This document shows, in pieces, positions 1 through 8,210 of a stretch of DNA of 64,000 nucleotides. The notes below the pieces were generated by a model. That model did not search any database. It was not told where the DNA came from and saw only the letters and a list, made by a program, of their open reading frames with translations. The position numbers and the translations under genes are program-made. Every line of letters begins with the position of its first letter. Positions within the stretch are counted from its first letter, which is position 1. The DNA is from Chryseosolibacter sp049791675 (GTDB lineage Bacteria; Bacteroidota; Bacteroidia; Cytophagales; Cyclobacteriaceae), in contig JBARAD010000162.1 of the NCBI GenBank assembly GCA_049791675.1, forward strand, positions 1 through 64,000, given 5' to 3'.

Positions 1-123
1 CCCTTCAGAAACGAGCACGGCCTGCTTATTGAATTCTTTCCACTTCCCGTTTCTTGGATTCTTTATATTCTTCTTATTCAGAAATCGTTCAAACATTTCC
101 TTCCACATCTTGATGTTATTCAT
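1..123 (-). CDS. Partial hypothetical protein, N-terminus only
   Basis: On the minus strand an ATG at 123 opens a frame that stays open to the window edge (41 codons, beginning MNNIKMWKEMFERF). Its start overlaps the stop codon of the preceding cysteine-rich gene in ATGAATAA, an arrangement typical of translational coupling, which is the main reason to believe it. The visible part is short, basic and hydrophilic with no signal peptide. No family is recognisable from this fragment. Confidence 0.5.
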   Translation of the reverse strand, partial: MNNIKMWKEMFERFLNKKNIKNPRNGKWKEFNKQAVLVSEG

Positions 124-382
124 ATTCCTCACACTGCCAAACCCCTGATGCCTCTCTGGGCAAATGACAAAAGCTACGCCTGCCACAATTCAAACACAAA
201 CCTTTTACTGCATTTTCAGACGCCGGAATTCTTGCAGACGCGGAATTCTGGCTTTCGAATACCTCGCATTGGATGACAATCCTTTGCGCGTTTTTTCTGT
301 ATACACATCCTTCAGCGTGACGGCACGATCTGCAAAGGCCAATCAACTCTTTCGTCACCAGGTCTTCAATATCAGGCAGCAT
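116..382 (-). CDS. Small protein with two C4 (zinc-ribbon-like) cysteine repeats
   Basis: This 88-residue protein contains an internal duplication: C17-x2-C20-x5-C26-x12-C39 and C63-x2-C66-x5-C72-x11-C84, each followed by a short acidic end. Eight regularly spaced cysteines suggest two metal (zinc or Fe) sites; that is inference. There is no signal peptide or membrane segment. It overlaps the next gene at its 3' end by 8 nt. A sigma-54-activator two-component system lies upstream on the same strand, and a candidate -24/-12 element sits just before this start, so it may be a target of that system. The family is not one I can name. Confidence 0.7.
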   Translation of the reverse strand: MLPDIEDLVTKELIGLCRSCRHAEGCVYRKNAQRIVIQCEVFESQNSASARIPASENAVKGLCLNCGRRSFCHLPREASGVWQCEEYE

Positions 383-710
383 ATTTCAAAACTTTCCGCT
401 GATACCCCAAAATGCATACCACTATATTTTCGCGCTTTTCTCTATTGATAGTCGCCTTCTTCAATCATGTTCGCTGGGTAAGAATGATCCATCCGATACT
501 TTTCTCCCCACCTTCGTGGCCACCCGCGCAGCTGTCCCGCCGGATAGAATGCATTGAAAATATACATCCTTTAACGGCCCTGAACCAGTATTATTGAAAC
601 CTACACCGACGGCCACGGCCACCCAGCGATAAAAAATGCCGGCAGCTCGTCTGCGCTGCTGCAGACGCTTACCGTGAGAAAGCAGGCATTCGTTCGCTTC
701 CATGACATGC
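383..710. other. Intergenic region without a convincing gene
   Basis: This 328-base gap separates the cysteine-rich gene from the response regulator. An 80-codon minus-strand frame (461-703) is open but has low-complexity, unlikely composition and no family resemblance. Apart from the possible sigma-54 element at 407-421 nothing is recognised. Confidence 0.5.
407..421 (-). promoter_or_regulatory. Candidate sigma-54 (-24/-12) promoter of the C4-repeat gene
   Basis: Read on the minus strand the site is TGGTATGCATTTTGG, which matches the TGGCACG-N4-TTGC layout with the correct GG-to-G spacing but with T for C at two -24 positions and G for C at the -12 end. It lies about 24 nt before the ATG. 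The neighbouring sigma-54-type activator makes it plausible; the match is imperfect. Confidence 0.3.
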
Positions 711-2054
711 TTATCGCGCTCCGTATTTCTTAATCTTGTCTCTCAGGGTCTTACGGTCAATTCCCAACTTCCGGGCTGTACGCGAAAGGTTATGATCATT
801 CGCTGCAAGCACATCCAGAATGTAGTCGCGTTCAACATCCTCCAGCCTCCGTTCCAGACCTTTTGTTCGGGCTGCTGAATACCGGAAAGTTTCCGGAAGA
901 TCGGCCACATCGACCAGCACATCATCCGCCATGATCACAAGACGGTGAATGAGGTTCTGCAGCTCCCGCACATTTCCGGGCCAGGCGTAACCCTTTAACG
1001 CATTCAGCGCCTTGTTGCTGAATTTCATCGGCTTCTTCTTCAGCTCCCGCACATATTTGGCAAGGAAGAAATTCAACAGCAGAAAAATATCATTCCCCCG
1101 TTCACGCAGTGGTGGAAGTTCTATTGAAATGATGTTGAGCCTGTAATACAGATCTTCCCTGAAAAGACCCTGCTTCACGAGTTGCATCAGGTCTACGTTG
1201 GTGGCCGCGACGACGCGTACATTTACCTTGTGGGATTTTTTTGATCCTACCATGTAAAACTCCTTCTCCTGCAACACGCGCAACAACTTGGCCTGCATGG
1301 CGAGGCTCGTGTTGCTGATCTCATCGAGCAGGATGGTGCCTCCATCGGCAGTCTGAAAGAATCCTGCACGGGTTTCCACGGCTCCGGTGAATGCACCTTT
1401 CAGGTGCCCGAACAATTCGCTTTCCAGGAGTGAATCGGGAATTCCGCCGCAGTTCACCGGCACGAAAGGCGCTTTTGACGTGCGGCCTCCGTAATGGATG
1501 GCCCTGGCCACGAGTTCTTTTCCCGTGCCGCTCTCACCGGAAATCAATACGGTGGCATCGGTGGTTCGTACCTTGTTGATCGCGTAATAGACCTTGTACA
1601 TTTCCTCGGATTCACCGATGATGCCGAAATCCTGGTGGAAGGTCTCCGGAGACATCCTGCGTGCACCCCGCTGCGTCTTTTGAAGTACCCGCTCCACGGC
1701 TGCAAAAAGTTCCTTGTCGGTAAACGATTTTACGAGATATTCCTCCGCGCCGATGCGAATCGATTCGATCGCCCCTTCGATGGAGGGAAACCCGGTGATC
1801 ACGAGAATGCCTACGTTCTTGAAATTTTCGGAAACATGCCTGACGAGCTCAAAACCATTTTCTTCTGGCATCTTCAGGTCTGTGATGACAAGGTCCACGG
1901 AAACGGATTCCAGCAAGGTAAGGGCCGCGCGCACACTGCTCGCTGAATACACGTGATGACCAATAGACTCCAGGTTGCGCCTGACCAGTTCAACCGATTC
2001 TGCTGAATCGTCAACGACCAGCGTCCGAACCGGTGCAACTTCCTTTTTTTTCAT
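711..2054 (-). CDS. Sigma-54-dependent response regulator, NtrC/AtoC family
   Basis: The 447-residue protein has the full NtrC layout: receiver domain (about 1-125) with phosphoacceptor Asp59 in ITDLKMP and Lys109; AAA+ domain (about 145-380) with Walker A GESGTGKE at 173-180, the sigma-54-contacting GAFTGA loop at 220-225 and Walker B LLDE at 242-245; and a C-terminal Fis-type helix-turn-helix (about 415-445). It should activate sigma-54 promoters after phosphorylation. Its partner kinase ends 15 nt upstream, so they form one operon. Candidate target promoters are at 407-421 and 3335-3350. The particular stimulus cannot be read from the sequence. Confidence 0.95.
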   Translation of the reverse strand: MKKKEVAPVRTLVVDDSAESVELVRRNLESIGHHVYSASSVRAALTLLESVSVDLVITDLKMPEENGFELVRHVSENFKNVGILVITGFPSIEGAIESIRIGAEEYLVKSFTDKELFAAVERVLQKTQRGARRMSPETFHQDFGIIGESEEMYKVYYAINKVRTTDATVLISGESGTGKELVARAIHYGGRTSKAPFVPVNCGGIPDSLLESELFGHLKGAFTGAVETRAGFFQTADGGTILLDEISNTSLAMQAKLLRVLQEKEFYMVGSKKSHKVNVRVVAATNVDLMQLVKQGLFREDLYYRLNIISIELPPLRERGNDIFLLLNFFLAKYVRELKKKPMKFSNKALNALKGYAWPGNVRELQNLIHRLVIMADDVLVDVADLPETFRYSAARTKGLERRLEDVERDYILDVLAANDHNLSRTARKLGIDRKTLRDKIKKYGAR

Positions 2055-2069
2055 AGCCTGTCAATTTTC

Positions 2070-3173
2070 TCAATTCGTTTGTTTCAGCGGCAGGAGGATT
2101 TCCACTTTCGTACCTTTGCCCGGCTGGCTGTTTACCTGGATCTTGCCATGGTGGGCGATGACGATTCCCTGCACGACGGATAAACCCAGTCCCGTACCTT
2201 GCCCGACCGGCTTCGTCGTGAAGAATGGCTCGAAGATCTTCTTTCTGACCTCGCTGGTCATGCCATGGCCGGTATCACGGACGAAAAGACTTACATATTG
2301 ACCTTTTCTTTTCGTGCCGATGGTGAGGTCGCCCCCTTTCGGCATCGCATGGATCGCATTGGTGATCAGGTTCACCAACACCTGGCTCATCTGCACTTCA
2401 TCGGCCTGGATCATCGGCAGATGTTCGTCCAGCCTGTGGGTGATAGCGATCTGCCTGCTGATGAACCTGATATCAATGAAATACAGGATGTTATTGATAA
2501 TATCATTCAGACTCAGAGACGTGATCTGCTGCGGCATCTGCCGGGAAAAGATCATCAGTTTTTTGATGATTTCGCGGGTATAGAGGGAGGCCTTGACAAT
2601 GCGTTCAATGTCCTCGTTCTGCTGATCATTGAGGCCGCCGGTCTTTTTGATGAGTTGTGCAAAACCCAGTATCCTGCCGAGCGGTTCGTTCAGTTCGTGT
2701 GCGATGCCCGCGCTCAGCTCGCCGACGAAGGCAAGCCTTTCAACATGCTGAAGCTGAAGCTGGAGGTTTTGTTTCTCTTCCTCCGCGGCAATGCGCTGGA
2801 TGATCAGCGCGAATTCCCTTGAGATCGCTCTGATCAGTTTCTTCTCCTCGGGGAGGAAAGCGACTTCCTGGTCGCCGCGTTTTTGTTTTTGATAGCCAAC
2901 TTCGACCTTCCCCCGCTTTTTCTTGCCCACGATCAGAGGAGCAAACATATGATGCGTGCACAATTTGAATTTAGAAGTGGACGCTACCTTCCCATCAATG
3001 GTGATACATGCCTCGGCCATCATGGGATACTGCATGGCAGAAGGCAGTATGTCCAGTGTTTTCGCGACGATGGTTTCGAGATCGTTGCCGGCCTCCCATG
3101 CGATCTTCGAGAGCTCATATAAACACTTTAATTCCTTGACGCGTTCCTTCAGTTGTACATCTGCCTGTTGCAT
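2070..3173 (-). CDS. Soluble sensor histidine kinase, NtrB-like
   Basis: The 367-residue protein has no membrane segments. Residues 10-130 look like a divergent GAF-type sensor domain joined by a coiled coil (130-147) to a HisKA domain with phosphorylated His159 in AGIAHELNEPL. The ATPase domain shows the N box (NLITNAIHAM), G1 (DTGHGM), the F box (FEPFFTTK) and G2 (GTGLGLS). It lies immediately upstream of the sigma-54 response regulator and is very probably its kinase. A cytosolic GAF-like sensor implies an intracellular signal; the ligand is unknown. Family and pairing are secure, the sensor assignment less so. Confidence 0.93.
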   Translation of the reverse strand: MQQADVQLKERVKELKCLYELSKIAWEAGNDLETIVAKTLDILPSAMQYPMMAEACITIDGKVASTSKFKLCTHHMFAPLIVGKKKRGKVEVGYQKQKRGDQEVAFLPEEKKLIRAISREFALIIQRIAAEEEKQNLQLQLQHVERLAFVGELSAGIAHELNEPLGRILGFAQLIKKTGGLNDQQNEDIERIVKASLYTREIIKKLMIFSRQMPQQITSLSLNDIINNILYFIDIRFISRQIAITHRLDEHLPMIQADEVQMSQVLVNLITNAIHAMPKGGDLTIGTKRKGQYVSLFVRDTGHGMTSEVRKKIFEPFFTTKPVGQGTGLGLSVVQGIVIAHHGKIQVNSQPGKGTKVEILLPLKQTN

Positions 3174-3334
3174 GCTTCTGATTATCGGGTAAAGGTAAGC
3201 CTCTGAAGGGAGAAAAATATTCCGGGTCCCTGAATTTCATTTATTGCAGTGGGGAATATCCCCCTGGTGGGTAATTCTTATCCAGTCGGATCGCGGTGTA
3301 GGGGACGCTGCACGCAGGTAAGGCGCTTTTAATC

Positions 3335-3350
3335 TGGCATGGATACTGTA
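3335..3350 (+). promoter_or_regulatory. Candidate sigma-54 promoter upstream of the Rnk-like gene
   Basis: TGGCATGGATACTGTA fits the TGGCAC-N5-TTGCA layout with the -24 GG and -12 G correctly spaced, deviating at three positions. Transcription would begin near 3361, leaving a leader of about 20 nt before the ATG at 3380. It sits beside, and divergent from, a sigma-54-type two-component system, which raises its plausibility. Confidence 0.35.
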
Positions 3351-3379
3351 TATCCCTGCTATTTTGAATTGAACTGATT

Positions 3380-3790
3380 ATGGAAAAAACGATGCACATC
3401 ACTGTAAATGATTATCAAAGAATAACGGAACTGACGGAATTGCCTGCGCTGCAGAAAAGAGACCCGGTGATTGCGGACCGGCTATTCAGGGAACTCAAAG
3501 TTGCAAAAAGATTCCCCCAGAACAAGATCTCAAAAAGTATCGTCACGATGAATTCCAGGGCGCTTCTGAAAGAACTGAAGAGTGGCAGGGAAACTGAGAT
3601 CACCATTGTTTACCCGCAGGATGCAGATATCCGGGAAAAGAAAGTTTCTCTGTTCTCTCCCATTGGCGTCGCGCTGCTGGGTTGCCGCGAAGGGGACATT
3701 GCGTCATGGCGTGTTCCAGCGGGCGTCGGCCGTTTCAAAGTTGAGAAAGTGCTCTATCAGCCGGAAGCAGAAGGTCATTATTCCTTGTAA
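3380..3790 (+). CDS. GreA/GreB C-terminal-domain protein, Rnk-like
   Basis: The 136-residue protein matches the architecture and length of Rnk (regulator of nucleoside diphosphate kinase): a short helical N-terminus (about 1-50) and a GreA/GreB C-terminal FKBP-like domain (about 50-130) with the segments REKKVSLFSPIGVALLG and GDIASWRVPAG. It lacks the long coiled coil of true GreA, so transcript cleavage is not expected; Rnk-type proteins bind RNA polymerase near the secondary channel. It is divergent from the sigma-54 two-component operon and has a candidate -24/-12 promoter. The precise role is not visible. Confidence 0.85.
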   Translation: MEKTMHITVNDYQRITELTELPALQKRDPVIADRLFRELKVAKRFPQNKISKSIVTMNSRALLKELKSGRETEITIVYPQDADIREKKVSLFSPIGVALLGCREGDIASWRVPAGVGRFKVEKVLYQPEAEGHYSL

Positions 3791-4096
3791 GGCCCTCTCT
3801 TTCCTTCAGTGTCCTCAGGGCACATTCAGATTCATCATCATGAGAAAGTCTATAAAAGCGAGAAATCCTGAAAGGATCCTGGTGGCAGGGTCCTTTGCGG
3901 GAGCTATTGCACACAGCATGCCCCCGCGATTTTCGGGCGATTCTGGCAGCGAAGTCTTTCAGCCTGTGAACCGGTGATTTTAGATTGGAAACAATTAGAC
4001 GCCGCAATTGTTCAACTCAAATTACCGGTCGTCATCGTGGCGGCGAATGAAAACCTGACGCAAAAAAAATCGTAGGTATAATTTAAAAGAGAAAGA
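3791..4096 (+). other. Non-coding or degraded stretch with two short frames
   Basis: These 306 bases hold two short plus-strand frames that look more protein-like than chance but are not convincing genes: 3840-3977 (45 codons, MRKSIKARNPERILVAG at its start) and 3974-4075 (GTG start, 33 codons, containing LPVVIVAANENLTQKKS). They may be remnants of one decayed gene. No terminator, repeat or RNA is recognised. Confidence 0.3.
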
Positions 4097-4285
4097 ATGA
4101 ACGGAAGGAAGTTTAAACAGAGCATGCTTGGGTATTGTAAATTGATTCTTCTTAAAATGAGCTTTAGCAGAAAACTTTTCCTGAAAGAATATCGTAAATC
4201 ATTTTCTTATTTGAATGAAGCGGAGAGGAGCGAATTGAAGAAGTGGGTACGTGAAGCAAAAAATAGTGCGGAAACATCACAATAA
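4097..4285 (+). CDS. Small basic hypothetical protein
   Basis: A 62-residue, lysine/arginine-rich frame starts at ATG 4097. The sequence is predicted helical, with an aromatic-basic middle (SFSRKLFLKEYRKSFSYL) and an amphipathic C-terminal helix (NEAERSELKKWVREA). The composition is that of a real small protein, and such short basic proteins are common in Bacteroidota, but no named family is recognised and there is no clear ribosome binding site. The HAD gene follows 116 nt later. Confidence 0.5.
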   Translation: MNGRKFKQSMLGYCKLILLKMSFSRKLFLKEYRKSFSYLNEAERSELKKWVREAKNSAETSQ

Positions 4286-4401
4286 ATCGCTGCATCCGGC
4301 GTAAGCCCGGTCTAAAAATAAACGGGCACAATCCCTCAGGAAACGGTGAATGGTGTTAAATTGGGACGCAATTTGTCACTTGAATTTAAACCATCTGGAT
4401 T

Positions 4402-5016
4402 GTGCTCGTTCCCACTGTAAAAAATCTCATCTTCGACCTCGGCGGCGTAATTCTCGACCTGTCGGTAGCCCATACGCTGGATTCATTTGCTGAACTTTCC
4501 AATCTTTCGAGGGAAAGGGTACAGGAAATATATGTTTCAGCCCCGGGATTCCTGCAGTATGAAAAGGGAGAAATCGACGATCAGGCATTCCGCGACTTCG
4601 TGCGGGAAACCTATTCGATATCCGCAGCTGACGAGGAGATTGACCGTGCCTGGAACGCCATGCTCCGCGGCATACCTGCGAAGAAGCTTGCGTTAATGAC
4701 GAGGCTTCAAAATGAGTTCCAGGTCTTTCTGTTGAGTAACACCAATGCCATTCACCTTCATCACATCAATGAAGTGATCCTTTCAGGAGGAATACTCGAC
4801 GGCTATTTTCACAAAGCATATTACTCTCACAGGATGGGAAAGCGGAAGCCCGACGCGGATATTTTTGAGCAGGTGATTGAAGAGAACCGCCTTGTGCCCG
4901 AGCAAACCCTTTTCCTCGATGATTACGACATCAATATCCAGGGGGCAGCATCCGTAGGCATCAAAACAGTGCACGTAACTTCACCCAACCTGATACTGGA
5001 TTATTTTCATGCGTAA
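4402..5016 (+). CDS. HAD-superfamily phosphatase, YihX-like
   Basis: The 204-residue protein starts at a GTG. It has the HAD motifs in order: nucleophile Asp12 in LIFDLGGVI (the DLGxV form seen in YihX-type sugar phosphatases), motif II serine in LLSNTNAIHL, motif III lysine in GKRKPDADIF, and motif IV acidic pair in LFLDDYDIN. The cap is helical, typical of subclass IA. It probably removes phosphate from a small sugar phosphate; the substrate cannot be told. The last 8 nt overlap the start of the M50 protease gene, indicating coupled translation. Confidence 0.88.
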   Translation: MLVPTVKNLIFDLGGVILDLSVAHTLDSFAELSNLSRERVQEIYVSAPGFLQYEKGEIDDQAFRDFVRETYSISAADEEIDRAWNAMLRGIPAKKLALMTRLQNEFQVFLLSNTNAIHLHHINEVILSGGILDGYFHKAYYSHRMGKRKPDADIFEQVIEENRLVPEQTLFLDDYDINIQGAASVGIKTVHVTSPNLILDYFHA

Positions 5017-6172
5017 GGAACAGAAGCGGATTGTTTTTCAGGTTGCGTTATTTATCACGACATTCATTACCACAACCCTGGCCGGCGCGCAATGGTGTTA
5101 TGGCAAGTCGGTATTTGCGGCCGATTATTCGTGGCAGGATTTTTACAGTGGCCTGGCCTACTCCATTCCCCTGCTGTTGATCCTGACAGTGCATGAGTTC
5201 GGACATTATTTTGTAGCACTGTATCACAAGGTAAAAACCTCACTGCCCTATTATATTCCCATACCTCCTTTACCCTTCCTCCCTTTTACCCTCGGTACCA
5301 TGGGGGCCGTGATCAGGCTGCGATCAAGACCCCGGAGCAATGTCCAGAACTTTGACATCGGGATAGCCGGACCGTTGGCAGGATTTATTGTTGCCCTGGT
5401 CGTGCTTTTTTACGGGTTCAGAACGTTACCACCGCCGGAGTATGTTTTTCAATTCCATCCGGAATATGAACAATTCGGTAAAGACTATGCCGATGTGGTG
5501 TACTCACCTGATTATCTGAAGGACCATGGCTCTATCATTGATGTCACGATCGGGAGTAATCTCATTTTCTGGTTGTTCGAAAAAACGGTGGCGGATCCGG
5601 AGCGGGTACCCAACCCGCATGAGTTGATGCACTATCCTGTTTTGCTCGCTTGTTATATCGCACTCTTCGTTACATGCCTGAACCTTCTTCCCATCGGACA
5701 ACTGGATGGGGGACATGTGTTATACGGATTGTTCGGTTACAAGCGACACCGGCTGATCGCCCGGATTTTCTTCCTGGCCATCATCTTCTATGCAGGGCTG
5801 GGATTGCCTTATATCGATCCGCGCCTGCCACAAAATGATCTAATGTTTGGAATTGTCGGATACCTGCTCTTTCTCTTGATTGGCTTCAGGGGGTTGGGCT
5901 TACCGACGAAAGATACGGTCATGTACGTCGTGCTGATCTTTGCGGCGCAGTTCCTCCTGATGGTCTATTTTCCGGGGATCAAGGGCTATGAAGGATGGCT
6001 CTTATTTGCCTTTATTGTCGGCAGATTTATCGGCGTTGAACACCCGCCTTCGGAAATTGAACAACCGCTGGATTCAAACAGGGTGATCCTGGGATGGATA
6101 GCACTGCTGATATTTGCGCTCTGCTTTAGCCCGGCACCCATTGAGATGGAGATCATTACCGGACAAGGATGA
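5009..6172 (+). CDS. Site-2 protease family (M50) integral membrane metallopeptidase
   Basis: The 387-residue, multi-spanning membrane protein carries the zinc motif HEFGH at 62-66 and the third-ligand motif in LLPIGQLDGGHVLYG (about 225-240), with about eight hydrophobic segments. There is no PDZ domain, so it resembles the eukaryote-like FtsH-independent S2P group rather than RseP. Such enzymes cut membrane-anchored regulators. It overlaps the HAD gene by 8 nt and converges with the T9SS gene, overlapping its 3' end by 17 bp. Substrate unknown. Confidence 0.9.
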   Translation: MRKEQKRIVFQVALFITTFITTTLAGAQWCYGKSVFAADYSWQDFYSGLAYSIPLLLILTVHEFGHYFVALYHKVKTSLPYYIPIPPLPFLPFTLGTMGAVIRLRSRPRSNVQNFDIGIAGPLAGFIVALVVLFYGFRTLPPPEYVFQFHPEYEQFGKDYADVVYSPDYLKDHGSIIDVTIGSNLIFWLFEKTVADPERVPNPHELMHYPVLLACYIALFVTCLNLLPIGQLDGGHVLYGLFGYKRHRLIARIFFLAIIFYAGLGLPYIDPRLPQNDLMFGIVGYLLFLLIGFRGLGLPTKDTVMYVVLIFAAQFLLMVYFPGIKGYEGWLLFAFIVGRFIGVEHPPSEIEQPLDSNRVILGWIALLIFALCFSPAPIEMEIITGQG

Positions 6173-8138
6173 TCTTTTGAGATTTAACAAGGTCGCCCTG
6201 CTGGTAACGCAACAGGTATAAACCGGGAACATTCGTTCTCATTTTTATTTCCATCCGGCCATCCTGGTAGGCCTGATCAAAGGATATCGTTTCTCCTGTG
6301 AGGGAAAATATTTTCAGATCGCGCACTTCACCCTCAATAAAAAAGCTGCCGTGGTGCGGATTCGGAAATACCGAATATGTTTTTTCCGCTTCAATGCCGA
6401 CGCTGGCGTCGATGATGCCAGATCCGAAAACCGGTCTGATCATGAGACTGCCATGCACATCTTCATTTTGATACCAGACGCCATTGGTGTTGACGAAGAT
6501 CTTTTCGCCCGTGTTGTTGCTGATATCGAGGCCGACAACCACTTCACCGGCCAACGGTTCTTTCCAGCCGATGAAAAATTTCTTCTCGTTGATCAGCAGG
6601 GCAGGGAGGAACTGGATTCGCTGGAACTCATTGGTGCCCTTTCTTAATATCCGTTTCGAGGCGATGCGGAGCCATGTTTCTCCCGGATATCCGTGATTGG
6701 CCGGGTCTTCGTGATAAATGTAAAAGTCAACGGTCTGGTTGCTGGTGATCCCGAAAGGAGGGAAGTAGATGTCGAAGCCGACGAGGGTATCCTGTTTCAG
6801 CGAATAGGTAGTATCGATCTCGAATTCATACGCCACAAGATTTCCTGCTTCAATCAGGCCTGCTCCATATTCGGCCACGCCGTCGTCATAGGCGTAGTAG
6901 GAGGAGAGTACATAGTCTGCAGTAATTGTGTCGTTGGTTGTGAAGCGGATGGGAAGATAATTCTTCGTATAATCTCCTGTGGAGTCCGGCTCAAGCGGAG
7001 TCTCGGGGGTGTTGAAAGGAATGTCATCGCGACTTTGCAGTGCAAGGGCGAGGCGGATCAATGTCGAATCGATCCCCGGATCGGTTGGGAACTGCAGAAC
7101 GTTATTGACGTCCGGTAGCGTATCCATACGGGTGGTTTTGTGTTCATACGCATAGAGCACGTTGCCTGTGATGTTGATCGGCGTTGCCTTGCTGATGACG
7201 GTCTCATGTGTCGTTGTGACGCCTGCGTCCAGGTCTGTGCTGCTGAAGTATCCTGTGGTCCTGAAGTTGAGGGACGCTTCCACATTCTTCATATTCTGGA
7301 CCTCAAACGAGGGTGGGGTCATCTGTGCGCCGGAGAAAAAATGTTTTCGCGGCATGGCGCGGTATTTTCCAAACAACGGTCCCAGTTGGGTCGAAAGCGC
7401 GCGGTCCGGAAAGGACAGGTCGTTCACATTCCGGTTCTTATTGACATACACATAGTCAACATGCCACGTATCGTAGGGCCCGGAAAGGCGCCCGAAGCTG
7501 CGAAAGCGGAACTGAAATCGCTCGTGAAAATACTGATCGCCGCTGACCTGGAGGATGGTATCATAAAAGCGTGTAGGGTCAGGGTTCTCTGCGGGAGAAA
7601 TGGTCATGACACTTTTCCATCCGTTCTCATCCGCCGTTTTGAATTCGAGTTCCAGAAAATCCTTTGCATCGGGGGCTTCAACATTTCCCTGCCACTGATA
7701 GAAAAAGCTCAGGTATACCGTTGGCCTCTCCGCAGGCGAAACTTTAGCTTCGCTCAGGTCGATGGGTTTCGAAGTCAGCGTATCCGTATATCCCGTCAGC
7801 AATACTTCATTGGGGTTATACGCCAGGCCCGCGGAATCCAGTCCGTCGAACGTTGCCACATTGATCGTTGGCGGATGGATCGCCATGCCATCATTGATCC
7901 ATACGGAAAAGCTGTTCTCCCACCGCGAAGTGTCGGCGAACATTTTATCATCGAGGGTTTTTGAAAAGTCATCGAAAAAAGGAAGGGCAAGCGGTGAAGC
8001 CTGTTTCGTACGGGCTGTTGAATGCGGTGCCCTTTCAATACCGGAACCTGTAGACCGTTGAACGGGAATGCGTTTAAGCTGCGCAAGGGTGGTTTGCGAC
8101 GCGATAATGAACAGAAAAAAGATCGTGGCTGCATGCAT
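6156..8138 (-). CDS. Secreted protein with T9SS type A sorting domain
   Basis: The start at 8138 gives a clean signal peptide (MHAATIFFLFIIASQTTLAQ); a longer frame from 8189 would add residues encoded by a low-complexity repeat and is rejected. The mature protein is about 640 residues of beta-rich sequence with jelly-roll-like stretches (for example FFDDFSKTL and YLSFFYQWQG). The last 75 residues are a type A C-terminal domain: a YSVFPNPHHGSFFIEG start, GLYLLRYQQGD near the end and a basic terminal VKSQKIILVR. It is therefore exported by the type IX system. Its function is unknown. It lies downstream of the PASTA gene on the same strand. Confidence 0.85.
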   Translation of the reverse strand: MHAATIFFLFIIASQTTLAQLKRIPVQRSTGSGIERAPHSTARTKQASPLALPFFDDFSKTLDDKMFADTSRWENSFSVWINDGMAIHPPTINVATFDGLDSAGLAYNPNEVLLTGYTDTLTSKPIDLSEAKVSPAERPTVYLSFFYQWQGNVEAPDAKDFLELEFKTADENGWKSVMTISPAENPDPTRFYDTILQVSGDQYFHERFQFRFRSFGRLSGPYDTWHVDYVYVNKNRNVNDLSFPDRALSTQLGPLFGKYRAMPRKHFFSGAQMTPPSFEVQNMKNVEASLNFRTTGYFSSTDLDAGVTTTHETVISKATPINITGNVLYAYEHKTTRMDTLPDVNNVLQFPTDPGIDSTLIRLALALQSRDDIPFNTPETPLEPDSTGDYTKNYLPIRFTTNDTITADYVLSSYYAYDDGVAEYGAGLIEAGNLVAYEFEIDTTYSLKQDTLVGFDIYFPPFGITSNQTVDFYIYHEDPANHGYPGETWLRIASKRILRKGTNEFQRIQFLPALLINEKKFFIGWKEPLAGEVVVGLDISNNTGEKIFVNTNGVWYQNEDVHGSLMIRPVFGSGIIDASVGIEAEKTYSVFPNPHHGSFFIEGEVRDLKIFSLTGETISFDQAYQDGRMEIKMRTNVPGLYLLRYQQGDLVKSQKIILVR

Positions 8139-8169
8139 GTGCCTTTCAGGGAAATGCAGGATCCGCTTT

Positions 8170-8191
8170 GTCAATTGGTCAATGGTCAATT
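8170..8191. repeat. Short low-complexity array (GGTCAATT-type)
   Basis: GTCAATTGGTCAATGGTCAA repeats a seven- to eight-base word three times between the PASTA gene and the T9SS gene. It resembles the longer intergenic arrays elsewhere in this window in style though not in sequence. Confidence 0.5.
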
Positions 8192-8210
8192 TTTTGGAAA
8201 GCTTTTTTCA

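Noticed and set aside
461..703. 80-codon minus-strand frame between the C4 gene and the response regulator
   Set aside because: Low-complexity composition, no family resemblance, no start signal or coupling to neighbours.
8139..8189. Longer N-terminus for the T9SS protein starting at 8189
   Set aside because: The first codons (MTIDQLT) come from the GGTCAATT array, and the signal peptide begins naturally at the ATG at 8138.
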